From assembly GCF_028765165.1 (NCBI RefSeq), contig NZ_JARADB010000003.1:410826-474825 (forward strand): a stretch of DNA of 64,000 nt. Reading direction: 5' to 3'. The translations under genes and the position numbers were made by a program. Source of the DNA: Paenibacillus sp. MAHUQ-63. Its GTDB lineage: Bacteria > Bacillota > Bacilli > Paenibacillales > NBRC-103111. Shown one piece after another: positions 35,574 to 45,998 of the stretch (position 1 is its first letter; each line of letters opens with the position of its first letter). The notes under the pieces are model-generated. The model ran no database searches. It was not told the origin of the DNA and saw nothing but the letters and a program-made list of their open reading frames with translations.

Positions 35574-35703
35574 GATTCTATATGAAAAATCATATACATA
35601 TTGCACAAAGAGGGAAAAATCCTTAATTGTATATGAAATATAGAATACAATCTGGCTTTTTACCGATAATCCAGGAATTGTATTCGAAAAATCATACAGA
35701 CTG
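35574..35703. repeat. Palindromic 51-bp-period repeat, locus A
   Basis: Three units start at 35574, 35625 and 35676, exactly 51 bp apart. Each begins with a form of AATTSTATATGA followed by its partial inverse (units 1 and 2 form small hairpins), and unit 2 ends with CCGATAATCCAGG. The same three-unit pattern recurs at 63587-63717. Units here are more degenerate than those at the second locus. The segment lies between the nikA leader and the GH30 terminator, outside any gene. Confidence 0.85.
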
Positions 35704-35750
35704 TAAAAAAAGACTTCCCCGAGCCATTTAAATGGCTCAATGGAAGTCCT
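35704..35750 (-). terminator. Terminator after GH30 gene
   Basis: Stem of AGACTTCC (35711-35718) with GGAAGTCCT and GAGCCATTT with AAATGGCTC, with one small internal bulge; seven T follow on the minus strand. It ends the whole second polysaccharide locus. Confidence 0.9.
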
Positions 35751-35790
35751 TGCCGTCAATGGTGCCTATTGACTTGGTCCCGATCCAAAC

Positions 35791-37215
35791 CTACTTCTCC
35801 GAAAACGAGTAGATGGATTTGGCCGAGAATGTTGCTGTAAACGAGCCGCCCGACAAAGCGACATCCGCCATGTTGTTGAGATTATCCGTGGCGCTCGTCT
35901 TGAGTTTGCTCGCTGCCGCAGAGGATGTGCCGAACCCGCTCACGGTTGCCGTGATGTCGGAGCCAGACGTATTCACGACAACAAGCTGCGCTTTGCCTGT
36001 GGAATTGATCTTGGTGGCAACGGCCAGCAGCGAGGGATGGCTGGACACCGCCCCGATTCGCACGTACCCCGGACGCATCACACGGCTGAAGTTGCCCATG
36101 GCATACAACACCTTACTCGTGGCATACGTGCCGCTGCTCGTATTCAAATTGATCAGCTGCTGGGCCAAACTTTCATCCTTGCCGACGCTCCACCAGTACA
36201 GATACCCTCTTGCCCCATTCATGCCGCCGGCTGTCAACGCCCGGTGGATGTTGGCCGCCAGGTCGACAGCCTGCTGGTTATCGTATGCCGCATCGCCGGG
36301 ATTCCAAAGATTGTTGCTCTCGTCCTTGAAATTATATTCCGTCATCAGCTTCGGCTTGGTTTCCTCGTACAGCGCAGCATTGTTATTACCGTAATTATGG
36401 TAAGCTATATAATCCAGTTTGCTTTCATTAGCCGGCATATTGTTCAGAAAATTCATCGCTACATTCTCCGAGGTCGCCTCCGGAGCCGTAAGTTTGACCT
36501 GCGGCCTTACACCTTTGGCGGTCAGGGCCGCATCCAAATAGCCGACGAAGCTGTCCATCTCCGCATTGAAATAGCGGGCTGTCGCCCATTGCGCATTCTC
36601 GTAATCAGCTTCATTCTGGATGCTGAGCCATTTGATATTGTAGCCGAAGTCATTCCTATACTTCTGCACCCATCTCGCCAAGTAATTGGCGTAGTCGGTA
36701 TAGCGCGCCGCCAGCAGATGGCCGCCCTTCACGGTTCCCGTATCCTTCATCCAGGCTGGCGGACTCCAGGGAACCGCATAGAATTGCATAGGACTGTACC
36801 GCGCAAGCGCTTGATCCGCGAACCAGCGCTGATGCGCATCGGTGGTCCAATCCTCGGTGCAGCCGTTCCAGCCGCAATACGAAATCTCGACTCCCGAGGA
36901 ATCTTCGCTGGGCTTGAACGGATTAATCTCCCATCGGACAACGGTGAGTCCCGCATTGGAACCGCTGTTAAGAAACAGCTTGTCGAGGATTTCATTTTGG
37001 ACGGCCGTACTCATACCGGTTTGCAGGTCGTATACCGGTTTATTGGCCGCTGCCCCGAAGCCGTCAATAGTTTGGTACGTCGTACTCTTGGTTAACACAA
37101 TGGTTTCGGCGGCGGCGGCGGCGACGGGAAGATTCAGCGTATAGCTTGCAACGAACCAAACAACAGCGAGAAGACTAATAGATCGTCCGCTTAATCTCAG
37201 CTTATTCAATCTCAT
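35791..37215 (-). CDS. Secreted GH30 glucuronoxylanase-like enzyme
   Basis: A 474-aa exported glycosidase: signal peptide (1-36), then a (beta/alpha)8 barrel and a C-terminal beta domain (about 385-474, SGFGTSSAAASKLK) as in GH30_8 glucuronoxylanases (XynC). The acid/base Glu is in LSIQNEADYE (about 202) and the nucleophile in KPKLMTEYNFKDE (about 293). The subfamily cleaves xylan next to glucuronic acid branches. AAGGAG lies six bases upstream. Last gene of the locus; a fourth AATGACTAT-type motif lies 91 bp before its start. Confidence 0.92.
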   Translation of the reverse strand: MRLNKLRLSGRSISLLAVVWFVASYTLNLPVAAAAAETIVLTKSTTYQTIDGFGAAANKPVYDLQTGMSTAVQNEILDKLFLNSGSNAGLTVVRWEINPFKPSEDSSGVEISYCGWNGCTEDWTTDAHQRWFADQALARYSPMQFYAVPWSPPAWMKDTGTVKGGHLLAARYTDYANYLARWVQKYRNDFGYNIKWLSIQNEADYENAQWATARYFNAEMDSFVGYLDAALTAKGVRPQVKLTAPEATSENVAMNFLNNMPANESKLDYIAYHNYGNNNAALYEETKPKLMTEYNFKDESNNLWNPGDAAYDNQQAVDLAANIHRALTAGGMNGARGYLYWWSVGKDESLAQQLINLNTSSGTYATSKVLYAMGNFSRVMRPGYVRIGAVSSHPSLLAVATKINSTGKAQLVVVNTSGSDITATVSGFGTSSAAASKLKTSATDNLNNMADVALSGGSFTATFSAKSIYSFSEK

Positions 37216-37312
37216 TATTCACTCCTTGTTTGCCATGCTGCCTCCCCGGCCGCGCGTTACCAGTGAGGATACCCAAATTGTAAGCGCGCTCAAACCGTTT
37301 CGTCTATAGTCA

Positions 37313-40300
37313 TTAACGTACCAATTCCAGCTTGTTCGATAGCGGAACCGGCAGGGTCTCGTCTTGCCAATCCAACTTGTCTACGACAAAGACACGAACG
37401 GTATAATTCGTATTATCCGGATCAGCCACATCGAAGTGTCCCGTAAGCCGGCCGGCCGAAGTGATATCGCTCTCCAGCGCCACATGGGCGACAGGCGTCG
37501 TCCCTTTCACCAGCTGGAAGTAAACGACCTCCGTTCCGGCATGGTCGGCTGCTCCCGCTGCGGGCGCAACATCGACGCTCGCGCTCAAGCCATGCGTTCG
37601 GATCAGCGCACCATTCTGCGTAACGGTGAAAGGCTTCTCTGCGCCAGGCCCAGGCCCAGGCTCTGGCCCCGTATCCTCCGCAATTTCGGCGACGAGGAAA
37701 TCATCGATTCTGGCCGCTTGATTCGCTACCCGAATCCCCGCTTTGCCTTGCGTCAAGGCCGGCGGGTTGGATGGAAACAGCGCGCCGTTATCCGTCTCGT
37801 CGAAAATCAAATTGTCATCGACGTATCCTTGGATGCGATTGCCGTCCACAACCAATCTCAACTGGTACCAGTTGCCGACGATATAAGGGTACGGAATTTT
37901 TTTGCTGTCCAGCTCCTTGATGGTTCCGTTCACAATGCGACCCAGTGCCATATAACCTGTACTGCCTCCCGGCAACCCGTTGGTGCCGTTATGAATCCGC
38001 AGCATATAGAAGTTTTTGCCGTCGTCCGACGCCCTGGCGATGACGCCAGGCAGCGAGGTGCCGACCTGCGCCTTCACTCTTGCTCTCACTTCATAATTCG
38101 TCCATGCGCTCTGGCCGACCGTGAAAGCCATGGAAGTCGTCGTATATTTCTCCAGCACCTTGCCCTGGTCTTCGTCCGCAATCCGCAGATGAGAGGCGGC
38201 CCCGTTCGGCGATGCCCCGTTGCTCCAGCCGGCAGCGCTATCTTGATTAAACTGTCCGTTCTCGAAGTTCTCTTCGTACAAAATCGTTCCAACCGGCGCT
38301 TCCGGATTCGCTTGGATATGCAGCGTATACGCCGTCATCGTGCCCGCCTCCGAGGTGACCAGCACTTTCCCGATCCCGGTCCCATTCGTTAGAACAGCGT
38401 CCGTAATTTGCGTCCTCGCCACATTGCTTGCCGTCGGCACGGCCTCCACGACTTTCACGTAGCCGGTTCTGGACGGAACTTGAATGTGATATTCCGTTTG
38501 CCCCGGAACAAGCGCAATGCTCGTTTCCGGCAGCTTTTGCCCCGGAGCCGTCAGCTTGTCGGTAATGACCGAGAGCCTTAACGAGCTAAGCGTCGTATCC
38601 GAGCTAGCCTGCCGCAGCGTCAGCGTATAGTAGTTGGCTCCGCTGCCTTCGTTGGATAGAGCGGCAAGTGTGAATTTCTTCTCTTGTCCCACCCTGTCAA
38701 ATGTCACCGTCCCGGACGCAGGCGCAACGGCGGCATTCGCCGTACCGTACACCGCCCCCGTTATGTTCACGGTGCTGGATGAAGAAGGCACCAGAACCGT
38801 GTAATGGTTAATCCGTGGATCGAAGCCTTGGATGGTCACGCCATTCACGGCAATATCGCCGAGCAGCGGAACAATCGGGTACACCTTCACATCGTCGAAA
38901 TCAGCGAGCGCTTCATGGCTTCTCAAACCGAATTTGCCGCTGGTCCGGCCTGTATCCGTACTCTCAACGACCTTGACGCCGTCGATATAGCCTGTGATCG
39001 TACTGCCGGCAAGCTCCAGATTCAGCTTATACCATCTGTCGGAAGCAATGTTGTAAGGCAGGTTGTAAGAGGCAAGCACGGTCGCCGTTCCGTTAATGCG
39101 TTTCTCCAACACCGCCTGTTGGACGGTGCCTGATCGAATCATTTTGAAATAATAATGGCTGTTATACGTGCTCGCTCTTGCCAGCAACCCCATCTGCACA
39201 TTGCCTTGGTAAGCGCTATTAGCCACCTTGACCCGGGCTTCCACGCCGTAATCCTTCAAATCTTCCCCGAAAATCGCAAAACTCGGCGTTGCTCCATACA
39301 CGTTAACCGGTTGGACGTACGTATTGTTATATACGCTATCCGTAATCGTTGTCCAAGGCGTTGCTGCACTGCTGTATCCCGTCATCGTCCAGGAGGACAG
39401 ATCCCGTTCCCCGGCGGTTTCGAACGCATTCTTGTACATCGCTTCCGCAAAAACTTTCACCTCGTCGATCGAGAGCGGCCCGTCGTAAGTGGAACCGGTT
39501 ACCGTCAGCTTGACGTACCGGGCCTTACCGCCGAACCATTCAAGACTGTTCCCAGGCGATGGGACATAGTCCGGCGAGGTCTTATCGACAGCTGCGGTGT
39601 ATGAGCTGCCATCCAGGCTTGTCGATATGGCATACCGGAATCCTCGGGAAGCGCTGTTCGTCCAATCGATTTGCATTCCGGCCAAATGGTACGCTTTGCC
39701 CAGATCCACGACGACCGACTGCGGATAGGTACTGCTCGCAGCGATGGCAGATGTCTCGCTGCTGCCGTCGACGAGATTCGAGCCGCCGCTCATCCCCGGG
39801 GAAACAGTAACCGTTTTGCCTGCGGAAACAATATTCTTGATGCTGGGGTCAACCGCTTCAAGCTCGATGAGCATAACGGCATTTTTCTCAAGCGTTTGTC
39901 CCAGTACGATTTCATCCGCTGCATTCACAATCGATTCCTCAACGATCTGCAGATCGTCCGTTTTGTTGTACGCATAATTGCTGTGCGTTTCGTCAACTAC
40001 ATAGGTCTTGTATCGCACGCTTTTCCCTTGAAAGCCTGCCGGAAGATTGGTCACATGCACATTGACATTGGAAGATACGGTGCCATCGCCCTGCTTGTTC
40101 CATACCATCATCGTCGCCTTGGTGTCGCTATTCTTGGTGGCGAGCATCCGGGTACCGTAGATATCCGTACTTCCGCCTGTCGTCTTCACGCGTGTATCCC
40201 CGAGCCGGGCGAACATCCTCATCGTATTGAAATACGGTGTATAGAACGTTTTGCCGAGCACTTCGTAATAATTCAGCTTATCTCCCGTTCCGATCAGTTG

Positions 40301-41713
40301 GAATGTATTGATGTCGGCGTTGCCCCACTTGATATCTACTCTTGCGATTGCCGGAGCGGAAGGCCCCAAGTCGAATTTCAGCCAAGTCCAGTAGTCCGCC
40401 TGTGTGAACTGCGTCGAATCGTCCTGGTCCGTGACCGCTGCGATATTGGGATCATTAGCGGGGTTAGGAATCGGAATCGGCTCTCCTTGGCTGTCAAAGA
40501 ACCGGATTTCCTTGATTTTCATCGGCTTGGATGAAGATGCGGACTCCCGCCAACCGCGCAGATTAAGGTATTGAAGCGGCTTGTCATTGCGGCTGGTAAA
40601 GGTTTGCCAGTTCGACGTATCTCCGTTGCTGAGTGCATAATCGACGTCGAACTGGTTTTTGAAGTAGGCGTTCAGCGTATGCACGGCCACCCAGTTCATC
40701 GGGATGTCTGTTCCTCCGCGCGCGTAGAAATAAGCCGAATCCGTCATAAAGGCCGCTTGCTTGGCAAGGCCTACATTGTTCGTCGCATCGCTCAGCCCGC
40801 CGCCGCCTTTCCAGCCGTACTCGCTTACGATCGTGATCGCATTCGGGTAATACTGGCGCAAGTAATTCTTCATTTGAATTTCCTGCGTTTCGTTCATGCG
40901 GACATCCTCTTGATAGCGGTGCCAAGATACGAAATCGACTTGATAGCCGTTCGCATAGCTGATGTCGACGAACTGCTTCTGCTTCTCGAAATTGTATCCG
41001 GACAGCACGGGCCCGCCGACCTTCAGCGACTGACCGGCAAGACCTTGCGTATTCACCCATTTGACAGCCTCGGACATGCCTTGGTACATCCGCATGTAGC
41101 CGGGAATATCGTCCTTCACATGTCCGTAAAAGGCAGGCTCCAGATTCGGCTCATTGCCTACCTCGATGTATTCCAGCTTCGGATTTTTCGTCTTGAGCGT
41201 ATAAATGATTTTCTTCATCGCCTTATCGAATTCCGGCCAGTTCATTTCCGTTTCCCCGGCGATCAATCTGTTCTTGGCCGGGTTGGCATCGCCTCCGTAC
41301 GAATAAGCAAGCGAGATCAAGAGCGACTCCGAGAATTGCGACATGAAATCGTACGTTTCCTTACGGGCGCTGAGCAAGTCGGGATTGTCGGCGTTGCGCG
41401 GATCGTCGATCGAATAAGCCAAATAGTCGCCGTTCGCTGCATCTTTATTGTAGTACCAGTTGATTTTCACGAAATCGCGTACGACTTTCGTCTTCAGCCC
41501 CTTCAGTTCATCCACGACGTGGACCGGCAGCGGGGTATAGTTCGTATTGTTGAATTGCTCCGTGCGGACCAGCGGTCCTTCCGACACCGCATAATCCGCC
41601 TCGAGCTCGATGCCCGCCGCCTGAGCGGGCTGTGGCGCGAGAACGGCGGCGGCTGCAGCCAGCAAAGCGGCTGCCGTCCATACTGCGCATATCTTTTTCA
41701 GCTTAATCAGCAT
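37313..41713 (-). CDS. Giant secreted multidomain glycosidase, GH39-like
   Basis: A 1466-aa exported enzyme. After a signal peptide (1-33), residues about 40-390 form a clan GH-A barrel resembling GH39: acid/base Glu 188 in YIEVGNEPN, LKVGGPVLSGY, and nucleophile Glu 298 in TIVSEYGWKGG. Two F5/8-type C (discoidin) carbohydrate-binding modules follow (about 395-465 and 655-780), then two concanavalin-like beta-sandwich modules, each around a QGYVDDNLIF- or TGYIDGVKVV-like strand, and cadherin-like or Ig-like segments between them. The end has PEPGPGPG linkers and one more beta domain, but no SLH or sortase anchor. The next gene upstream encodes the SLH protein. Substrate unproven; the neighbours suggest xylan. 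Confidence 0.82.
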   Translation of the reverse strand: MLIKLKKICAVWTAAALLAAAAAVLAPQPAQAAGIELEADYAVSEGPLVRTEQFNNTNYTPLPVHVVDELKGLKTKVVRDFVKINWYYNKDAANGDYLAYSIDDPRNADNPDLLSARKETYDFMSQFSESLLISLAYSYGGDANPAKNRLIAGETEMNWPEFDKAMKKIIYTLKTKNPKLEYIEVGNEPNLEPAFYGHVKDDIPGYMRMYQGMSEAVKWVNTQGLAGQSLKVGGPVLSGYNFEKQKQFVDISYANGYQVDFVSWHRYQEDVRMNETQEIQMKNYLRQYYPNAITIVSEYGWKGGGGLSDATNNVGLAKQAAFMTDSAYFYARGGTDIPMNWVAVHTLNAYFKNQFDVDYALSNGDTSNWQTFTSRNDKPLQYLNLRGWRESASSSKPMKIKEIRFFDSQGEPIPIPNPANDPNIAAVTDQDDSTQFTQADYWTWLKFDLGPSAPAIARVDIKWGNADINTFQLIGTGDKLNYYEVLGKTFYTPYFNTMRMFARLGDTRVKTTGGSTDIYGTRMLATKNSDTKATMMVWNKQGDGTVSSNVNVHVTNLPAGFQGKSVRYKTYVVDETHSNYAYNKTDDLQIVEESIVNAADEIVLGQTLEKNAVMLIELEAVDPSIKNIVSAGKTVTVSPGMSGGSNLVDGSSETSAIAASSTYPQSVVVDLGKAYHLAGMQIDWTNSASRGFRYAISTSLDGSSYTAAVDKTSPDYVPSPGNSLEWFGGKARYVKLTVTGSTYDGPLSIDEVKVFAEAMYKNAFETAGERDLSSWTMTGYSSAATPWTTITDSVYNNTYVQPVNVYGATPSFAIFGEDLKDYGVEARVKVANSAYQGNVQMGLLARASTYNSHYYFKMIRSGTVQQAVLEKRINGTATVLASYNLPYNIASDRWYKLNLELAGSTITGYIDGVKVVESTDTGRTSGKFGLRSHEALADFDDVKVYPIVPLLGDIAVNGVTIQGFDPRINHYTVLVPSSSSTVNITGAVYGTANAAVAPASGTVTFDRVGQEKKFTLAALSNEGSGANYYTLTLRQASSDTTLSSLRLSVITDKLTAPGQKLPETSIALVPGQTEYHIQVPSRTGYVKVVEAVPTASNVARTQITDAVLTNGTGIGKVLVTSEAGTMTAYTLHIQANPEAPVGTILYEENFENGQFNQDSAAGWSNGASPNGAASHLRIADEDQGKVLEKYTTTSMAFTVGQSAWTNYEVRARVKAQVGTSLPGVIARASDDGKNFYMLRIHNGTNGLPGGSTGYMALGRIVNGTIKELDSKKIPYPYIVGNWYQLRLVVDGNRIQGYVDDNLIFDETDNGALFPSNPPALTQGKAGIRVANQAARIDDFLVAEIAEDTGPEPGPGPGAEKPFTVTQNGALIRTHGLSASVDVAPAAGAADHAGTEVVYFQLVKGTTPVAHVALESDITSAGRLTGHFDVADPDNTNYTVRVFVVDKLDWQDETLPVPLSNKLELVR

Positions 41714-41716
41714 TCG

Positions 41717-43429
41717 TTATAACCCCCTTGTTTGACTATAAATCCGATACAGCATGACGGCCGCTTCGGCTCTGCTCGTGCTCCGCTGCGGGTGCAGGAA
41801 GCCGCCGCTGCCTTCGATGTAGCCGGAGGCAAGAAGCGCCTGCACGGCAGCTGCCGCATACGCCGATACTTGATCGGCATCCTTGAATGGGGCTGCTGAG
41901 GCGGCGGTTCCTGAACCTTGGGGCTTGTTAGCAAGACCGAGCGCTCTCGCCGTAAGCGCCATCATTTCCTGCCTGGAAATGTCTTTATCCGGCTGGAACA
42001 GGTTTTTGCCCGAACCGTCGGCGATACCTAATTTACGAGCAATGCCCAGCGCCTCATAGTAATAATCGTCAGGATGAATATCGTTGAAATTTTCCTCGAA
42101 AGAAGCGTACAAGCCTAACGTTCTTACCAGCAGCAGAACGAAGTCCGCACGTTTGACCGCAGCTTCCGGCACGAACGCATCGTCTGTCACCCCAGTCACG
42201 ATACCTTTGGCGGCGAGCGCTTCCACTTGCTTCTTGGCCCAGGGGTAGCCGGACAAGTCACTGAACGACTTCACGGCATAGACGACGGCATATTGGCTGA
42301 AGTGCGGTGTCTTGAACGTAACCGTATCGGTTTCAGCGTCATAATTGCCGCTTGTCACGGGAGCCGCATTCCCTTTGCTGTCGATGTGCCAAACGGTGAT
42401 GCCGTCCGGATTGCTCAGCTCCGCAGGCGCAGCGTCGTACGGGATGGAGATCACGGCCGGGGCATCCGGATTCGACCAAGCGACCGGATGGCCATCCAGC
42501 ATCACGCTCACATCGATCAAGGGGCGGCCTCCGATTGCGGACTTGACCTTCTCCGGCAGCGCATCTTTGCTTGCCAGCGTGATTGTGAATGTCACCTGTT
42601 TCACACCCGCTGCTTCGTCCGGCTTGAACATGCCGCCTGCCAAGAGCAGACGGCCGGTCTCCGTCCGGATCTCCAGCTTGCTTCCCGGAACGCCCGCTGT
42701 CAGGAAGGAGACCGGCAGCGTAATCTCGTAGCCGGAAGCCCCTTCCGTGTGCTGTACTTCCAGAATCACCTTCGGAGAAGACGACGCCTTGCCTGCTTCG
42801 TCGTAAGCTGACTGGATCTCCGCTTGCCCTACGGCTGCTCTGGCCAATCCGGATGCGTCCGGCTTGCCGGCAGGGAGCACCGCCAGCTTGACGGTGCCGC
42901 CTGCGGATGGGCTCGTTGCCTCTCCAGACCCGTGACTGCCTCCACCGTTATTTCCGTTGTTATTTCCGTTATTTCCACCGCCACTGCTGCCGCTGCTGCC
43001 GTTGCCGCCATTGCCGCCTCCGGCTTCACCGCCACCGGGGCCCGGACCTGGTCCAGGCTCTGAACCCGGTCCGGGCTCCTCAGGGCGATCGTCCTTCGCT
43101 GCGACCTCAAACGCCGTTTCGGCCCAATCCCTCCCTGCGCCCGCCTTCACCGTATACGTACCGGCAGGACTATCGGCAGGCAGCGTCACCGTCTTGCCCG
43201 CGCGCAGCTGCTCCTTGCTCAGCTGATCCATTTCCAGCATCGTCTCATTCGGACGCAGAATGAGCACCACGACCTCCTCCAAGCTTGTCGTTCCTTGAAC
43301 GACGAACATATCGCCCTGTTTCTGAGGCGCGATGGAGGCAAGCATGGTCGACGGTACAGCAGCGAACACATGGTTGAACGAACACAGACTCGCAACCAGA
43401 ACTGCCATGCATGCTATTCGCCTTATCAA
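41717..43429 (-). CDS. S-layer homology (SLH) surface protein
   Basis: A 570-aa exported wall-bound protein. Signal peptide (1-23), a beta domain (24-110), a Gly/Pro/Asn-rich linker (about 115-175), a middle beta domain (about 180-385), and three SLH repeats (from about residue 390: FSDLSGYPWAKKQ, FNDIHPDDYYYEA, FKDADQVSAYAAA) that bind pyruvylated wall polymer. No catalytic residues are visible, so it may act as a scaffold for the secreted glycosidases that follow, three bases downstream. The TTG at 43429 has GAGGG nine bases upstream and gives a complete signal peptide; the ATG seven codons on is less likely. Confidence 0.88.
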   Translation of the reverse strand: MIRRIACMAVLVASLCSFNHVFAAVPSTMLASIAPQKQGDMFVVQGTTSLEEVVVLILRPNETMLEMDQLSKEQLRAGKTVTLPADSPAGTYTVKAGAGRDWAETAFEVAAKDDRPEEPGPGSEPGPGPGPGGGEAGGGNGGNGSSGSSGGGNNGNNNGNNGGGSHGSGEATSPSAGGTVKLAVLPAGKPDASGLARAAVGQAEIQSAYDEAGKASSSPKVILEVQHTEGASGYEITLPVSFLTAGVPGSKLEIRTETGRLLLAGGMFKPDEAAGVKQVTFTITLASKDALPEKVKSAIGGRPLIDVSVMLDGHPVAWSNPDAPAVISIPYDAAPAELSNPDGITVWHIDSKGNAAPVTSGNYDAETDTVTFKTPHFSQYAVVYAVKSFSDLSGYPWAKKQVEALAAKGIVTGVTDDAFVPEAAVKRADFVLLLVRTLGLYASFEENFNDIHPDDYYYEALGIARKLGIADGSGKNLFQPDKDISRQEMMALTARALGLANKPQGSGTAASAAPFKDADQVSAYAAAAVQALLASGYIEGSGGFLHPQRSTSRAEAAVMLYRIYSQTRGL

Positions 43430-43543
43430 TCGACTAATCCCTCTCTTTCCTATGCAAATAATCGGTTATTAAACTAGGCATACCGAAGAGACGCCTCTCT
43501 TCGCCACGTACAGGTAAGCGCTTTCGGTATGTCCTTATAAGAG

Positions 43544-43587
43544 GGTCTTCAGATCCCTCCCCCTCGTCTAGCGGGGACCCGAAGACC
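43544..43587 (-). terminator. Hairpin after AraC regulator gene
   Basis: GGTCTTC (43544-43550) pairs with GAAGACC (43581-43587), with a further TCCCC/GGGGA block inside. There is no T-run, so it may only attenuate transcription between the regulator and the SLH gene. Confidence 0.5.
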
Positions 43588-43592
43588 ACCTG

Positions 43593-45878
43593 TTACCTTT
43601 CCGGCTTCCCCCGATACTGTCCGGGAGTTATTCCCTCCATCTTGCGGAAGTACCGGATGAAATTAGCCGGATTGTTATATTTCAGCTTGTCAGCGATATC
43701 CGTCACCGTCATATTCGTATCGCGGAGCCAACGCTTCGCCATATGAAGACGGTATTGGGCCAAATAGTCGGCGAAATTGATGCCCGTTTCTTGACGAAAC
43801 ACACGGCTGATATACTGCGGATGATAATTGATTCGGGCCGCACACTTCTCAAGCGTCAAATCGGTATCGAACTCGTCCTCGATCAACCGTTTCACCTCAT
43901 CGGATATCGTGCGGAACTGCGTATCCCTTGACTGCTCCAGCAGCCGGACGCTAGGCTCGATAATTTGTTCGAAGAACCAGGCTTCAATGTCTCGGGGCGC
44001 GTGCAGATGAAGCAGGTCGTCGAACAACGACCGCTCCCTCTCGTTCAATTCATACAACGATATGCCTGAATCCTGCAGCAAGCGGATCAAATCGACCAGC
44101 AGCCGAACCAAAGACAGCTGATAATCGTTGTGGCTGCCGGCGGATTGCGAGGCATTCGCAATAAATACAGCCAATGCCTCCTGCGCACGAGCCGGTTCGA
44201 ACGATTGAATCGCATCGATGAGCTGTGCAGCGGATTCTTTGGGATAATGAACGTCCTTGCTTTTATTAGGCTGCACGTCCTCGATGAACAATGCCGCCTC
44301 CCTCCCGAGCTGAACGCGGTATTTCAAGGCTGCCACACACTCCGCATAGCCTTGCTCGGCATACATCCAATGCGCGAAGCTTCGGCTGATTCCAACGCTG
44401 GCTTCGATGGACAAGTACCGCTTCACTGCTTTTTGTATAGATACGGCGATCTCGTATACCTTTTCCTTGAAAGCCCCCTCGGAGCTTGCTTGCGAACCGG
44501 CGATGAGCAGCACGGCATCCTGATACACGATCGGCGCAAGCCGTTCCTGGCTCGGCACGAGCTCGGACACGATATTGCCGATGGCGAACAGCAGCAAGTC
44601 GCGGTCCTTCTCGTCAAAACGGCTGCCCGACAAGTCATCGATTTGCAGAAGCAGGACGCGCATGCGGTCCCATTCCTGCGTATAGCCGTAATATTGAAGC
44701 CGATCTTGAATCTCCGACGATTTCGCCTCGCCGGCGAGCATTTTGCGAACGAGCAGTTCCGTCATATGCTCCTGCTGACCGGCCAATTGGAACTGCATCT
44801 TCGATTGATTGGTCAAGAGCGACTGGATGCCTTCCCGAATGACGCCGAACTCGTCCTTCGCCCCGCGAACGGTCTTCTCATTGGTTAATGTACGGTAGAT
44901 GCTCCGTACCGGCCTGTAAACGCTCCGCGTGCCGAAAACGGCGACGACGACGGAGGCGATCAAGGCGATCAGACTCACCCATAGCGATGTCCACGCAATC
45001 CCCTGCGCCCGCTTCGTGAGCTCGCTAATCGGCAGCGCAGAGATGTAAATCCAGCCGTTATACGTGGATTTCCGGTAGGACACCGACATATCTTCATCGT
45101 GGATTTGGGATGTGAACAACCCTGTCCCTTCGCCGGATTCCGCGATTTGGCGCATATATGCTTCATGCGATAAATCGCTGCCGATCAAACCCGCTTCCGA
45201 GTGAGCAACGATTTTGCCGTTTTCATCTACAATATAGATTTGCCCATGCGAGCTGCCGTCCAAATTAATCAAATTGTTCATTTCCTTGCCCGTTAGCATG
45301 ACGGCCAGCATGCCTTGTGGATTGAGCGAGTTAATCGGCCATTTCTTGATGTTCATGATCGTCTGGGGATGGCTCGTCAGTCCGGGATCGGCCTCGACAT
45401 ATTCGGAAACATCCATGCTAACCCACTTGGAGCCTTGGTGCATACGGGCGAAATCCTGCAAAAGATCCTTCATCTTCAGTTGGCTGTGCTCATTGAGACC
45501 CGAGTTGGAAATCAACCAATCCTTCTCCATGCTGTATAGGAAAACATCCTTAATCCCGAGCTCAAAGGTCTGGATCCCGATCAAACTATCGTACATATCC
45601 GTAATCAGATCCGTATCCGTATAAGCAAGCCTCTTGCCGATGGCGCCCGAGACCATTGGGGTGTTCAGCAGCTGCGAGGCTGAGTAATCGATCGTTTTTA
45701 AGGTTTGCTCGACCCGCAGCTGCGTTTGTCTCAACAACTGTTCGTTGCTTTCGTTCACTTTTTCCAGCACCGTGCGGGATGAATACGTATAGGAGTACCA
45801 CCCTAAGATAAGCACTGGAAAAGCCCCCACAACGAGCGTAAGCACGATCAGTTTTCGTAAATATGGATGTGTATTCAT
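43593..45878 (-). CDS. Membrane-bound AraC-family regulator (cache type)
   Basis: A 761-aa paralogue of the 4705 gene. Membrane segments are near residues 10-30 and 295-315; between them is an extracellular dCache-like domain (about 35-290). A cytoplasmic middle region follows and a C-terminal AraC domain (about 660-760) with YHPQYISRVFRQETG and the closing EGITPGQYR. AAGGAG lies ten bases upstream. It is embedded between the importer and the surface enzymes, and a likely target is the triple AATGACTAT promoter at 49556-49651. Confidence 0.92.
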   Translation of the reverse strand: MNTHPYLRKLIVLTLVVGAFPVLILGWYSYTYSSRTVLEKVNESNEQLLRQTQLRVEQTLKTIDYSASQLLNTPMVSGAIGKRLAYTDTDLITDMYDSLIGIQTFELGIKDVFLYSMEKDWLISNSGLNEHSQLKMKDLLQDFARMHQGSKWVSMDVSEYVEADPGLTSHPQTIMNIKKWPINSLNPQGMLAVMLTGKEMNNLINLDGSSHGQIYIVDENGKIVAHSEAGLIGSDLSHEAYMRQIAESGEGTGLFTSQIHDEDMSVSYRKSTYNGWIYISALPISELTKRAQGIAWTSLWVSLIALIASVVVAVFGTRSVYRPVRSIYRTLTNEKTVRGAKDEFGVIREGIQSLLTNQSKMQFQLAGQQEHMTELLVRKMLAGEAKSSEIQDRLQYYGYTQEWDRMRVLLLQIDDLSGSRFDEKDRDLLLFAIGNIVSELVPSQERLAPIVYQDAVLLIAGSQASSEGAFKEKVYEIAVSIQKAVKRYLSIEASVGISRSFAHWMYAEQGYAECVAALKYRVQLGREAALFIEDVQPNKSKDVHYPKESAAQLIDAIQSFEPARAQEALAVFIANASQSAGSHNDYQLSLVRLLVDLIRLLQDSGISLYELNERERSLFDDLLHLHAPRDIEAWFFEQIIEPSVRLLEQSRDTQFRTISDEVKRLIEDEFDTDLTLEKCAARINYHPQYISRVFRQETGINFADYLAQYRLHMAKRWLRDTNMTVTDIADKLKYNNPANFIRYFRKMEGITPGQYRGKPER

Positions 45879-45998
45879 GCCCGATTATCTCCTCCGAAGG
45901 CATTTCTGGGTGACCTGTCCGTTATCTTTCAGTATATCATTAAGGGTCTGCGTCATGGGGATAAATCACAGACCCTCCTGCCAAACCGGCCTGCAGCT

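Noticed and set aside
39671-41722. Long plus-strand frames opposite the giant glycosidase
   Set aside because: Typical antisense shadows of GC-rich coding sequence without family features.
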